22,855 nucleotides of DNA from an uncultured Alphaproteobacteria bacterium. GTDB lineage: Bacteria > Pseudomonadota > Alphaproteobacteria > RF32 > CAG-239. Both the position numbers and the translations under genes were made by a program. Numbering within the stretch: position 1 is the stretch's first letter; the number at the start of each line of letters is the position of its first letter. This document shows positions 1 to 6,900 of this stretch, one piece after another. The notes beneath the pieces are model-generated. The model was given only the letters and a program-made list of their open reading frames with translations. It was not told the origin of the DNA and ran no database searches. The stretch is taken from assembly GCA_934277545.1 (NCBI GenBank), contig CAKQUG010000012.1, forward strand, positions 1 to 22,855. The letters run 5' to 3'.

Positions 1-54
1 CGTGAAGGCGGTCATACAGTTGGCGCCGGCGTTGTTTCTAAAATCTTGAAATAA
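1..54 (+). CDS. tuf: Elongation factor Tu, C-terminal end (partial)
   Basis: The first 17 codons of the window, followed by TAA, read R-E-G-G-H-T-V-G-A-G-V-V-S-K-I-L-K. This matches the conserved C-terminal end of EF-Tu domain 3 (R-E-G-G-x-T-V-G-A-G-V-V). EF-Tu delivers aminoacyl-tRNA to the ribosome as a GTP-dependent complex in the cytoplasm. The G-A-G-V-V-x-K-I ending is the proteobacterial form; Bacteroidota EF-Tu usually ends differently (G-S-G-Q-V). That makes this short stretch the best taxonomic anchor at the left edge. The rest of the gene lies outside the window. Confidence 0.9.
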   Translation, partial: REGGHTVGAGVVSKILK

Positions 55-74
55 TCTCGCCGAGTACGCATTGA

Positions 75-112
75 AAATCTCCCTTGTTCTATCGAATGAG
101 GGAGATTTGTTA
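75..112 (+). terminator. Probable intrinsic terminator after tuf
   Basis: The arm AAATCTCCC (75-83) pairs perfectly with GGGAGATTT (100-108) across a 16-nt loop, 20 bp after the tuf stop. The T-run that follows is weak (TGTTATATT), so termination may be inefficient or the hairpin may be a 3' stabiliser. Confidence 0.6.
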
Positions 113-386
113 TATTGTAATTACCATATTTTTTCTTTTATAAAAGAAACTTTACAGCTTCATACCGCCCTGCTTTCAACGTCATTTTTAAGCGTGAGCG
201 CAGCGAACTATCTCGAGAATCCAGAAATAAAAAACAATATTTTTCAAGTGAATGTATCATTCCGGAGCCCTAGTGAATAAGCTGACACTCAAAGCTAATG
301 AATACGTTTTTGGTTTGAACCTTAAACGCTTGTTTAGTATTTGTTGCAACACCCCCCTTACCCGAGGCTTGCGCCTCAACCTTTCC

Positions 387-505
387 AGCACATAGCTATG
401 TTGTCAGATTGCTTCGTTGCACTCGCAATGACGATAGAGCACTTAGCTATGTTGCCAGATTGCTTCGTTGCACTCGCAATGACGATAGAGCACGTAGCGA
501 AGTTG
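387..505. repeat. 51-bp tandem repeat with a widespread dispersed-repeat core
   Basis: Unit 1 (387-437) and unit 2 (438-488) both start AGCAC and differ at only two positions that I can see. A third, partial unit starts at 489 and decays after about 17 bp. Read on the minus strand, the core is CATTGCGAGTGCAACGAAGC. This resembles a short dispersed repeat found in intergenic DNA of many unrelated bacteria (recollection of a general pattern, not a search). The unit length is a multiple of three, which keeps a spurious reading frame open through it. Confidence 0.8.
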
Positions 506-523
506 TATAATGGCATTGTAAAA

Positions 524-562
524 AAAATAAAGAAACACCCAAGTTAGGAGCAAGGGTGTTTC
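524..562 (-). terminator. Intrinsic terminator reading leftward, after the pilin remnant
   Basis: GAAACACCC (532-540) and GGGTGTTTC (554-562) form a perfect 9-bp stem with a 13-nt loop. On the minus strand the stem is followed directly by TTTATTTTTTTT. It lies about 100 bp past the stop of the pilin remnant and would have terminated that gene. Confidence 0.75.
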
Positions 563-610
563 GGAGAAAAACTGCCGCTTTTTGACTATGAGAGTAAACG
601 GCTAGTTTTT

Positions 611-663
611 GGAAAACGCGGACGGTTTGAGACTAGTCTATCAAACCGCTCGCCTTTCCAAAC
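611..663. repeat. Long imperfect hairpin just after the pilin remnant stop
   Basis: The inner arms CGGTTTGA (623-630) and TCAAACCG (641-648) pair perfectly, with a GACTAGTC palindrome in the loop. Pairing resumes outward between GGAAAACGCG (611-620) and the CGCCTTTCC side (651-659), with mismatches. The total is about 20-25 pairs. No T-run follows on either side, so it is not a simple terminator. It could be a processing or stabilising hairpin or a repeat end. Confidence 0.55.
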
Positions 664-1047
664 TCAGTAATATTTCCACAGCAGCGAACAAGTATTACCA
701 TTTGTGCAATTACAAGCATTTGCTGCGGAAACCACGCTTAATGGAACAGCTACAGTACCGCCCGGTGTTGCAGTGGCAGAACCTGCTGCAGCTGTTCCTG
801 CATTTCCGATGTATATACCATCCAAATCAGTAGAACGAGATGTAGGGGCTGTACTCTGATCAGCATTTCCTTTTGCTTTCAAGGCAATCAATCCGGAAGA
901 ATAACCGGAACCCCAATCGTTAGTAGCCAAAGTAATGCAGGCTTCACGAGACAACTGAGTAAACTCTATAACGAAAGCCTTTTTATCACCTGAAATTGTG
1001 CTGTCAGACACATTGATATATACTTGTCCACTAAACGAATTTATCAA
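664..1047 (-). pseudogene. Type IV pilin, C-terminal globular domain only (truncated remnant)
   Basis: The 127 codons resemble the C-terminal half of a type IV pilin. They run from I-N-S-F-S-G-Q-V-Y-I-N-V through F-V-I-E-F-T-Q-L and E-A-C-I-T-L-A to a Cys-rich end (N-A-C-N-C, N-T-C-S-L-L-W). The essential N-terminal part is absent: there is no prepilin cleavage site and no hydrophobic helix with Glu+5 such as the intact pilin at 21654-22325 has. The only start is a TTG inside the domain without a ribosome site, and a TAA stop lies in frame four codons upstream. Upstream DNA is unrelated: a terminator and then the lysozyme gene. I read this as a pilin gene that lost its 5' half when the neighbouring segment arrived or was rearranged. 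A short expressed pilin-like protein cannot be excluded. Confidence 0.6.
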
Positions 1048-1072
1048 TTCTTGAGATTATGATAATGATACA

Positions 1073-1110
1073 AAAAAAAGAATAGCTTTATACAAAGCTA
1101 TCCTTTTTTT
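1073..1110 (-). terminator. Intrinsic terminator of the lysozyme gene
   Basis: The arms ATAGCTTT (1082-1089) and AAAGCTAT (1094-1101) enclose a 4-nt loop. On the minus strand the hairpin is followed by TC and then eight Ts. The plus strand also has a run of seven Ts, so it may work in both directions. It sits directly after the lysozyme stop. Confidence 0.85.
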
Positions 1111-1112
1111 GA

Positions 1113-1973
1113 TTACTTAATCGAATTTACGGTTACGTCCTTACCCTCATTCATATTGAAAAAGTTGTTAATGATAAAATCATCATAACGCAGTCTGTAA
1201 AATCCGTTTTCATCTTCAAGAGGCTGACGTTCCTTGTCTACCCAGTAATAGTTACCAAAGTTTTTGGTCTGGTAAAACTTACGAGGCTCTAACTCCCCAA
1301 TATTGTTGGCGGTTAAAATACCAAGGTAGGCAGCTCCCTGAACCCAATGGCGCTTGAGCAAACCATTGGCACGCTTGCCGGCAGAGCGTCTGTATTCCGT
1401 CATCTTATTGACACACTTTTCAGGTGCATCACCATTGTTGACAGCAATAAAGAACTCGCACGGTTCCTTGAGCTTTTCGCCCTGCAGTGAATATCCGGTC
1501 AAAGCCTCTCCGCCCACATTATAAACAAACAGGCAAATACCGATGATTTGCTCGTCCGTTAATTTGTGTTTGAAGTATACTAAGAACGGATAAACGTTTT
1601 TGCGCAGGTGTTCAAAAGACCAAGCCTTAGCAGTTGCCTTTGGAATGCGCTGACCTTTTTTCAGCAACTTGCCCTCGGGAGTGGTTGTAACACCGTACCA
1701 AGTGGTCCAGCGTGCCCCACAGTGATAATTTTCGCCGGTCTTTTCATTTAACACTCCACCCTCTACAAGGCAGATAAATGAAAAGATGTCCTCTGAAAGC
1801 TGATTAGCGCGGGCAACATTGTCAAATGTTTCATCCACGTTCACCTCTTTCGCACTGTCTGCAATTTTCTCATTAGTGTTATGATTAGAGTTGCAGTTCG
1901 GCAAAGTCATAAAAACAACCAATATTACCACCGCGGCAATACCATAAAAGTAATTAACAAAATTCTTACGCAT
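1113..1973 (-). CDS. Membrane-anchored GH24 phage-type lysozyme (muramidase)
   Basis: The protein has 286 aa. An N-terminal hydrophobic helix (about residues 8-25) ends in L-P-N-C, a poor lipobox, so it is an anchor or weak lipoprotein signal. It is followed by a polar linker (28-60). The lysozyme domain starts near 60: L-V-E-G-G supplies the likely catalytic Glu71, and H-C-G-A-R-W-T-T-W-Y-G-V-T (from residue 84) matches the D/C...T-x-G-x-G part of T4-type lysozymes. F-V-Y-N-V-G-G (149-155) and G-L-L-K-R-H-W (204-210) match later GH24 motifs. The spacing between Glu71 and Cys85 is longer than in T4 lysozyme. The family cleaves the MurNAc-GlcNAc bond of peptidoglycan. No Shine-Dalgarno is visible: the leader is purely AT-rich, unlike host genes nearby. 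The gene abuts a truncated pilin and has its own terminator. No holin, spanin or other phage gene is nearby, so it may be a wall-remodelling or anti-competitor enzyme acquired by transfer (inference). Confidence 0.8.
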   Translation of the reverse strand: MRKNFVNYFYGIAAVVILVVFMTLPNCNSNHNTNEKIADSAKEVNVDETFDNVARANQLSEDIFSFICLVEGGVLNEKTGENYHCGARWTTWYGVTTTPEGKLLKKGQRIPKATAKAWSFEHLRKNVYPFLVYFKHKLTDEQIIGICLFVYNVGGEALTGYSLQGEKLKEPCEFFIAVNNGDAPEKCVNKMTEYRRSAGKRANGLLKRHWVQGAAYLGILTANNIGELEPRKFYQTKNFGNYYWVDKERQPLEDENGFYRLRYDDFIINNFFNMNEGKDVTVNSIK

Positions 1974-2119
1974 AATATATAATTTTTAGAATTATAATAT
2001 AACACATTTTTTATTTTCTGGCAATAATTTTACGTTTTTGTCAGTTAATTCTTGCAAAAAATATTTTTTTGTATTACTTTTAATGTAGTTTTTTGATTAT
2101 TAAGTTTAAAATTATTATT

Positions 2120-2710
2120 ATGGAAGAAAAAAAGTCTTTTACGGAAAAAGAGCTTATGGCTTTGATTCAAAACGGCAGCCATGAAGAATTTATGAATTTT
2201 CTTCAAATGCACAAAGGCATGCCTTTTACACAGGCGGCAAGTCAGCTTTTTATTGAACGCGGAAATTCGGAAGAAATTTTGGCATACATTGAACACGTTC
2301 ATTTACCGGAACGCGGCGAAATTGCTTTGCTAAAACGCGGCGAACGAAAAGAAATTATGGCGTATATTGGAAAGTATAAATTTTTGCCTGAAGCAGAGGC
2401 AAACCTTATACGACGCGGCGTGCATGAGGAAATTATGCTCCATCTTCAGCGTTATAAACTCTTTGAAAAAGCTATACCGGAGCTGATACATCGCAACAAT
2501 TTAAAAGAATTTTGTTATGCTGCGGCAAAACAAGATTTTGGTTACGCCGGCGAATTGGAACTTTTGCGTTTTGGCGTCAAACGACAGATTTTGGCGTATA
2601 TTATACATCGCCGATTTTGCTATAATGTGGTTGAACGCCTGCTATTAGCACGCAATGAACCGGAAGAGGTTGCTCTTTACACCTCATTATATCAGGTTCA
2701 TAAATACTGA
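2120..2710 (+). CDS. Unrecognised protein made of 26-residue alpha-helical repeats
   Basis: The protein has 196 aa with no signal peptide or membrane segment, so it is probably cytoplasmic. From about residue 50 it is built of 26-residue units starting G-x-x-E-E-I-x-A-Y-I and ending L-I/L-x-R. Four exact 26-residue units run in a row (G-N-S-E-E-I, G-E-R-K-E-I, G-V-H-E-E-I, N-N-L-K-E-F), then one of 27 (G-V-K-R-Q-I) and a partial one. A diverged 29-residue unit precedes them. Each unit reads as two short amphipathic helices, as in HEAT- or LRV-like solenoids used for protein binding. I do not recognise the family. I prefer the ATG at 2120; a TTG nine codons upstream is also in frame. No clear ribosome site is present. 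A strong terminator follows, so the gene is a single-gene unit, divergent from the lysozyme gene. Confidence 0.65.
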   Translation: MEEKKSFTEKELMALIQNGSHEEFMNFLQMHKGMPFTQAASQLFIERGNSEEILAYIEHVHLPERGEIALLKRGERKEIMAYIGKYKFLPEAEANLIRRGVHEEIMLHLQRYKLFEKAIPELIHRNNLKEFCYAAAKQDFGYAGELELLRFGVKRQILAYIIHRRFCYNVVERLLLARNEPEEVALYTSLYQVHKY

Positions 2711-2721
2711 TTGCTCTTAAT

Positions 2722-2764
2722 AAAAAAAAACTTCAATTCCTATCGAATTGAAGTTTTTTTTATT
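2722..2764 (+). terminator. Intrinsic terminator of the helical-repeat gene
   Basis: AACTTCAATTC (2729-2739) and GAATTGAAGTT (2745-2755) form a perfect 11-bp stem with a 5-nt loop. The stem is flanked by nine A/T positions on each side, giving a strong T-run on the plus strand and possible bidirectional action. Confidence 0.9.
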
Positions 2765-2770
2765 TTTTGC

Positions 2771-2799
2771 TTGCTTTTATTTTTTTATTAGGATATACA
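2771..2799 (+). promoter_or_regulatory. Sigma70-type promoter of perR-rbr
   Basis: A TTGCTT -35 (2771-2776) and a TATACA -10 (2794-2799) are separated by 17 bp. The predicted start point, near 2806, falls inside the palindromic operator at 2804-2818. Confidence 0.55.
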
Positions 2800-2803
2800 T
2801 TTT

Positions 2804-2818
2804 TTAGAATCATTCTAA
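2804..2818 (+). promoter_or_regulatory. PerR/Irr-like operator, a perfect 7-1-7 inverted repeat
   Basis: TTAGAAT-C-ATTCTAA is a perfect palindrome with a single central base, the 7-1-7 architecture of Fur-family boxes. It resembles the PerR box and also fits the alphaproteobacterial Irr element pattern TTAGAA-NNN-TTCTAA. It starts 4 bp after the -10 and covers the predicted start point, so a bound repressor should block initiation. The gene immediately downstream encodes a PerR-like regulator, which suggests autoregulation. Confidence 0.75.
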
Positions 2819-2831
2819 TTTTGGAAATGCA

Positions 2832-3215
2832 ATGACAAAACAAAAACGCTTGATTTTAGATATTATAAACAAGAGCTGTGCGCATTATACGGCGGAAGAA
2901 ATATTTGCTTTGGCACAGAGGCAAATGCCGTCTATTGCCCGCGCTACCGTTTATAACAATTTAAACACGCTTTTGAAAGAGAATCTGATTCGCAAAATCT
3001 GCCTGCCCAATCATATTGATTGCTATGACAAGATTTTGCCGGAACATGACCATCTTGTCTGCGCCAAATGCGGAAAAATCTCGGATATAGTCGTGTCCGG
3101 CGTAAAGGAAGATATTGTGAGCCAACTTAAAGGCGAACTTCTTTCGTATAGTCTGAACATTAACTATATCTGTAATAATTGTAAAAACATTAAAGGAATT
3201 GATAATGACAAATAA
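2832..3215 (+). CDS. perR: Fur-family peroxide-sensing repressor, PerR-like
   Basis: The protein has 127 aa. The DNA-recognition helix R-A-T-V-Y-N-N-L (37-44) is followed by the C-terminal metal/dimer domain. The structural zinc site is complete: C77-x2-C80 and C114-x2-C117. By alignment to Bacillus PerR from memory, the regulatory Fe/Mn ligands are His18, Asp66, His72, His74 and Asp85, with Asp at the positions that distinguish PerR from most Fur proteins. In that family, iron-catalysed oxidation of the histidines releases the repressor from DNA. The N-terminus is about 15-20 residues shorter than in Bacillus; no upstream in-frame ATG exists, and GGA at 2823-2825 fits the chosen ATG. The gene follows a palindromic operator and overlaps rubrerythrin by 11 nt, which fits peroxide control. 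Irr is an alternative given the operator shape, but no heme motif was identified. Confidence 0.8.
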   Translation: MTKQKRLILDIINKSCAHYTAEEIFALAQRQMPSIARATVYNNLNTLLKENLIRKICLPNHIDCYDKILPEHDHLVCAKCGKISDIVVSGVKEDIVSQLKGELLSYSLNINYICNNCKNIKGIDNDK

Positions 3216-3744
3216 ATATAAAGGTACGCAAACTGAAAAGAATTTGCAAACCGCTTTTGCAGGCGAAAGCCAAGCCCGCAATAAGTATACTTATTTCGCC
3301 AGCGTCGCCAAAAAAGAAGGCTATGAGCAAATTTCTGCTTTGTTTACAAAAACTGCCGACAATGAAAAAGAACACGCTAAAATGTGGTTCAAAGAATTGG
3401 GCGGTTTAGGAAACACTGCCGCTAATTTGCAGCAAGCCGCCGAAGGCGAAAATTATGAATGGACCGATATGTATGACAGTTTTGCGAAAACTGCCGACGA
3501 AGAAGGCTTTCATGATTTGGCGGAAAAATTCCGTGGTGTTGCCGCTATTGAAAAACATCACGAAGAAAGATACAGAGCTTTGCTGAAAAATGTTGAAACT
3601 AAACAGGTTTTTGCAAAATCTACTGTAAAAATTTGGGAATGCCGCAATTGCGGACATATTGTGGTTGGTTTGGAAGCTCCGACCGTATGTCCTGTGTGTG
3701 CACACCCACAAAGTTATTTTGAAGTTCGGGAAGAAAACTACTAA
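3205..3744 (+). CDS. rbr: Rubrerythrin (peroxide-reducing diiron protein)
   Basis: The protein has 179 aa, the usual rubrerythrin length. An N-terminal ferritin-like four-helix domain carries the diiron ligand motifs A-G-E-S-Q-A-R (Glu21), N-E-K-E-H (Glu54, His57) and I-E-K-H-H-E-E-R-Y (116-123). A C-terminal rubredoxin domain has Cys146-x2-Cys149 and Cys162-x2-Cys165. The family reduces hydrogen peroxide to water in the cytoplasm of anaerobes and microaerophiles, with electrons entering through the rubredoxin site. I chose the ATG at 3205 because AAAGGA (3192-3197) sits 7 bp before it; a TTG two codons upstream is in frame but less well placed. The start lies inside the end of perR, so the two are translationally coupled and presumably derepressed together by peroxide. 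Confidence 0.95.
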   Translation: MTNKYKGTQTEKNLQTAFAGESQARNKYTYFASVAKKEGYEQISALFTKTADNEKEHAKMWFKELGGLGNTAANLQQAAEGENYEWTDMYDSFAKTADEEGFHDLAEKFRGVAAIEKHHEERYRALLKNVETKQVFAKSTVKIWECRNCGHIVVGLEAPTVCPVCAHPQSYFEVREENY

Positions 3745-3766
3745 AGCTATAGTTAGAAGGTATCTA

Positions 3767-3804
3767 AAGCTCCGAGGAAGCCATACTTCGGAGCTTGTTT
3801 TTTT
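3767..3804 (+). terminator. Intrinsic terminator of perR-rbr
   Basis: AAGCTCCGA (3767-3775) pairs with TCGGAGCTT (3788-3796), followed by G and seven Ts. Confidence 0.9.
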
Positions 3805-3883
3805 AAATTACTCAACGTTTTTTGCTCTTAAATCCGCAGTTTTACCGGTTTTAAAATTATATATAAGAAAAAACACTTAATAT

Positions 3884-3927
3884 CTGCACAAAAAAACAGC
3901 GCCTATTTTAATAGGTGCTGTTTTTTT
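3884..3927 (-). terminator. Intrinsic terminator of the 1289-aa lipoprotein gene
   Basis: The arms around CAGCGCCTATT and AATAGGTGCTG (about 3897-3920) pair with one G-T wobble. Flanking A6 and T7 runs extend the stem. On the minus strand it gives a hairpin with a T-run just after the stop at 3946; it may also work on the plus strand. Confidence 0.85.
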
Positions 3928-3945
3928 AATTAGAAAGATAACCGC

Positions 3946-6900
3946 TTACTTTACCGCTTTGTAGCCGGCGAAGATTTTGCCGTTTTTCTTCACTGTCAAA
4001 GACGAACCGTTGTGCCCGATTTCAAAGCTGAAATCATCATTATAGACCGTAACGTGTCCATAATTCCAACCCCATATCTGAGCCGTAGCAACATCCAACG
4101 CGTTAACCATTCCTGAATTGCCGTCGTACCAAGCCATCATGTGCTTCTTGTCCTGAGCAATCGCATTCTGCCACTTTTTGCTTATCGGATTATACACGCC
4201 GCCGTTATAACTCGGGTTCGTGTCATAAGCAAATAAGCTCTTGTCTATCGTTGCCGATGTATCACCTTGTCGAACAACCACCGGCAAAGTGCCGTTTGTA
4301 AAGTGCAAAGACCAGGTGTATACCCAATCGGTGTTTGTTTCATTACAAGAAAGTGTGCAGCCGGCAGAAACAAACTTACCCCATTCGGCCGGAAAATCGG
4401 GATTCCACGCTTTTTCCACATTGATAGCGCCAGGGGCAAAACCGTTTAAGGTGTTATTGCCGAACATAACGTTAATCTTGTCCGAATAAGAATAGGTTGT
4501 CTTTTCATCGTCGTCCGATGCCACGTTTACAACAGAACCAGCCTCTTGAGCGCTGAAGTTCAACACCTCAAACTGATATGTTTTGCCGTTGCGGCTGTAA
4601 ACAATCGAGTTCGGATCTACAGACTTCCATTTGTTAGTCTGGGTTGAACCGTTCAACTGAGCGGCTGTGGTAATTGAGCGAGTTTCATTGTTAAAACTCC
4701 AAAAACCGTCGGTCTTTGCCTCTGTTCCCAAAAGAGAAACATTAGCAAAACCGGTGCTTTGATTTGCGTTCGCTTCGGTCGAATTCCAGTTTGATTCGGT
4801 TGTGAACATACGCTGGAAAACTTTACTGACTGCTTCGGTCTTTTCTTTACCATTTGAATATTTGGTAACAAAAACCAACTCAGCCTGAACGCTACCGTCA
4901 AACACAGTTAAGGAGCCGCTGCGGAACTCATAGCCCACAATGGTTACAGCATTGATAATTGTACCCGGGGCGGAACTTTTTACGGTATTATCGCCATAAG
5001 ATACGGAAATATTATCAACATAGCTGTAGCGCATTTCAGTTTCTGTTTCGCTTAGCATTGTAACCTTTGAACCGGTTTCCTGAGCCGAAAGCATGAACTT
5101 GCCGAAATCACAGCTTACACCGTCGCGGGTGTAAACTATGGAATTAGGCACAACTGCCGTCCAGCCGTTTGTCTGCGAATCGCCGCCTAAACCTGCAAAG
5201 TTGACTAAAGTCGTAATATCGTAGGTTTCGTTGGCATAAGACCAAAAACCGTCGGTTACGCCGTTAGAGCTCTTTAGATTTACGTTTGCCATCAAAGTCG
5301 TCGGATTGATATTCTGAGAATTTACCGTCCAGTTCGTGTTACATTTTAACGAACGGGCGAAACTCTTAGAAACACTCTCCGTGTCTTCGGTACCGTCATT
5401 ATATTTTGTTACAAAAGTAACGGAAGCCGTAACACTGTTATCGCCGATAACAATGTTTTTATCGCGGAATTCACGACCGACAATCTCCCGATTCTTTTCA
5501 ACAACAATAGTGCCCGGCGCCGTGGTTGCAACCGTATTATCGCCAAACATCACGTTAATGGTGTTGGTATACTTATAGGTTTCAACCAATCCGGTTTTTC
5601 CGGCAAGCTGAGCGTTTGAGCTGACATAGGAAACATCAAACTTCAACTTTGTAAACTCACAGCTCACGCCTTCACGAGTATAAACAATGCTGTTCGGGTC
5701 AATCGCCGTCCAACTGTTTTCTTGTGAAGAAGCATTAAGGGCTGCTATTGCAGTAATGGTCTTGGTCTCTTTAAGATAAGTCCAGTTACCGTCAGAAACT
5801 TTTTCCGAACCGCTCATCACAAAACCGGGGTTAGCCGTTTTTTGATTAGCGTTCTGCTCGCGTGCCGTCCAATTGGAATTGCAGTTAAGTGAACGGGGAA
5901 AAGTTTTTGATACAGCCTCTTTGGCTTCGGAGCCGTCGAGATACTTGGTAACGAATGTCAAAGACGCAACAACGCTGTTGTCTTTAACCTCCAATTTGCT
6001 GTCGCGGATTTCATAGCCCGTCGTGGTTTTGCCATCCACCAAAATAGTGCCGGGAGCCGTTGTGTCCTTGATGTTATCACCAAAAGAAACAGACAGCTTA
6101 TCGGTATATTTATAGGTGGAAATGTCGCCGTTTTTGCTCGCAAGCTGAACATCGTCTCCCTTATGGATTGCCGCAAACTCAATCTTGTCAAACGCATAGC
6201 TGCGCCCCTCTCTGGTATAAACTATATCATTAGGGTCAACGCTGGTCCAACTGTTATGCTGAACCGAAGAGTTCAGCTGAACTTTGTTGGAGATGATTCT
6301 GGTTTCATTGGTAAAACTCCAAAAACCATCGCTGCGCGTGTTCAAAGATTTGAGGTCAACACTGACATCAGAAGTCTGATGGTCGGTGAGGCTTTCTTTA
6401 GCAGTCCAATCGGTAGTACATGTCAAACTTCTGGCAAATTCATGAGCCTCGTTGTGAAGCTCTTCCGTTCCGTCGGCATATTCAACCACAAAAGTCAGAG
6501 AAGCGATAACCTTATCGTCTTTAATCTCCAACTTGGCGTCGCGAATGTCATAGCCGCTTACTATCTTAGAGATTTTGTAAAGATTTACTTTCTCCGAGAT
6601 GTCGTGAATATACGACATATAAGAAGCTCTGACAGCATTGTTGAAAACAGCCTTGTCATAACCGTCCTTATCGGATTTGGCGTTGGAAACATGATTTGAA
6701 ACTTCGGATACTTCAATATCCTCAAAGCCGAATTCAACTTCCACATACGAATCCTTATAGACGGCACGCTCGTGATAGAGCGAATAGTCGGTAACAATCA
6801 GCTCTGCAACAATCTGATTAGAAATATCTGCAGAGTACTTGTTACTTTTGCCATAGACAGACCAATTTCCCTCATTGCGAACGAATCGCTCGGAACCGTT

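Larger units (their letters stand above)
55..663. other. Non-coding, repeat-rich intergenic stretch between tuf and the pilin remnant
   Basis: No credible gene is seen in these roughly 600 bases. Short open frames here have atypical composition, and one simply translates the 51-bp repeat. The stretch contains the tuf terminator, a degraded repeat-like segment around 181-222 (a CATTTTTAAGCGTGAGCGCAG core), a small GAGGC/GCCTC hairpin at 365-377, the 51-bp tandem repeat at 387-505, a minus-strand terminator at 532-562 and a long imperfect hairpin at 611-663. It looks like a repeat-accumulating spacer. Confidence 0.6.

Noticed and set aside
387..505. CRISPR array
   Set aside because: The 51-bp units are directly tandem with no variable spacers, and no cas genes are present.
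71..547. Two short plus-strand open frames (71-280 and 341-547)
   Set aside because: The first overlaps the tuf terminator and has no ribosome site. The second mostly translates the 51-bp repeat, giving the same peptide twice. Neither looks like a protein.
1113..1973. Prophage lysis module
   Set aside because: No holin, spanin, terminase, capsid or integrase gene is present within the window.
6163..6699. A 178-codon plus-strand frame inside the large lipoprotein gene
   Set aside because: It is antisense to a clearly coding repeat gene, has no ribosome site and no recognisable domain.
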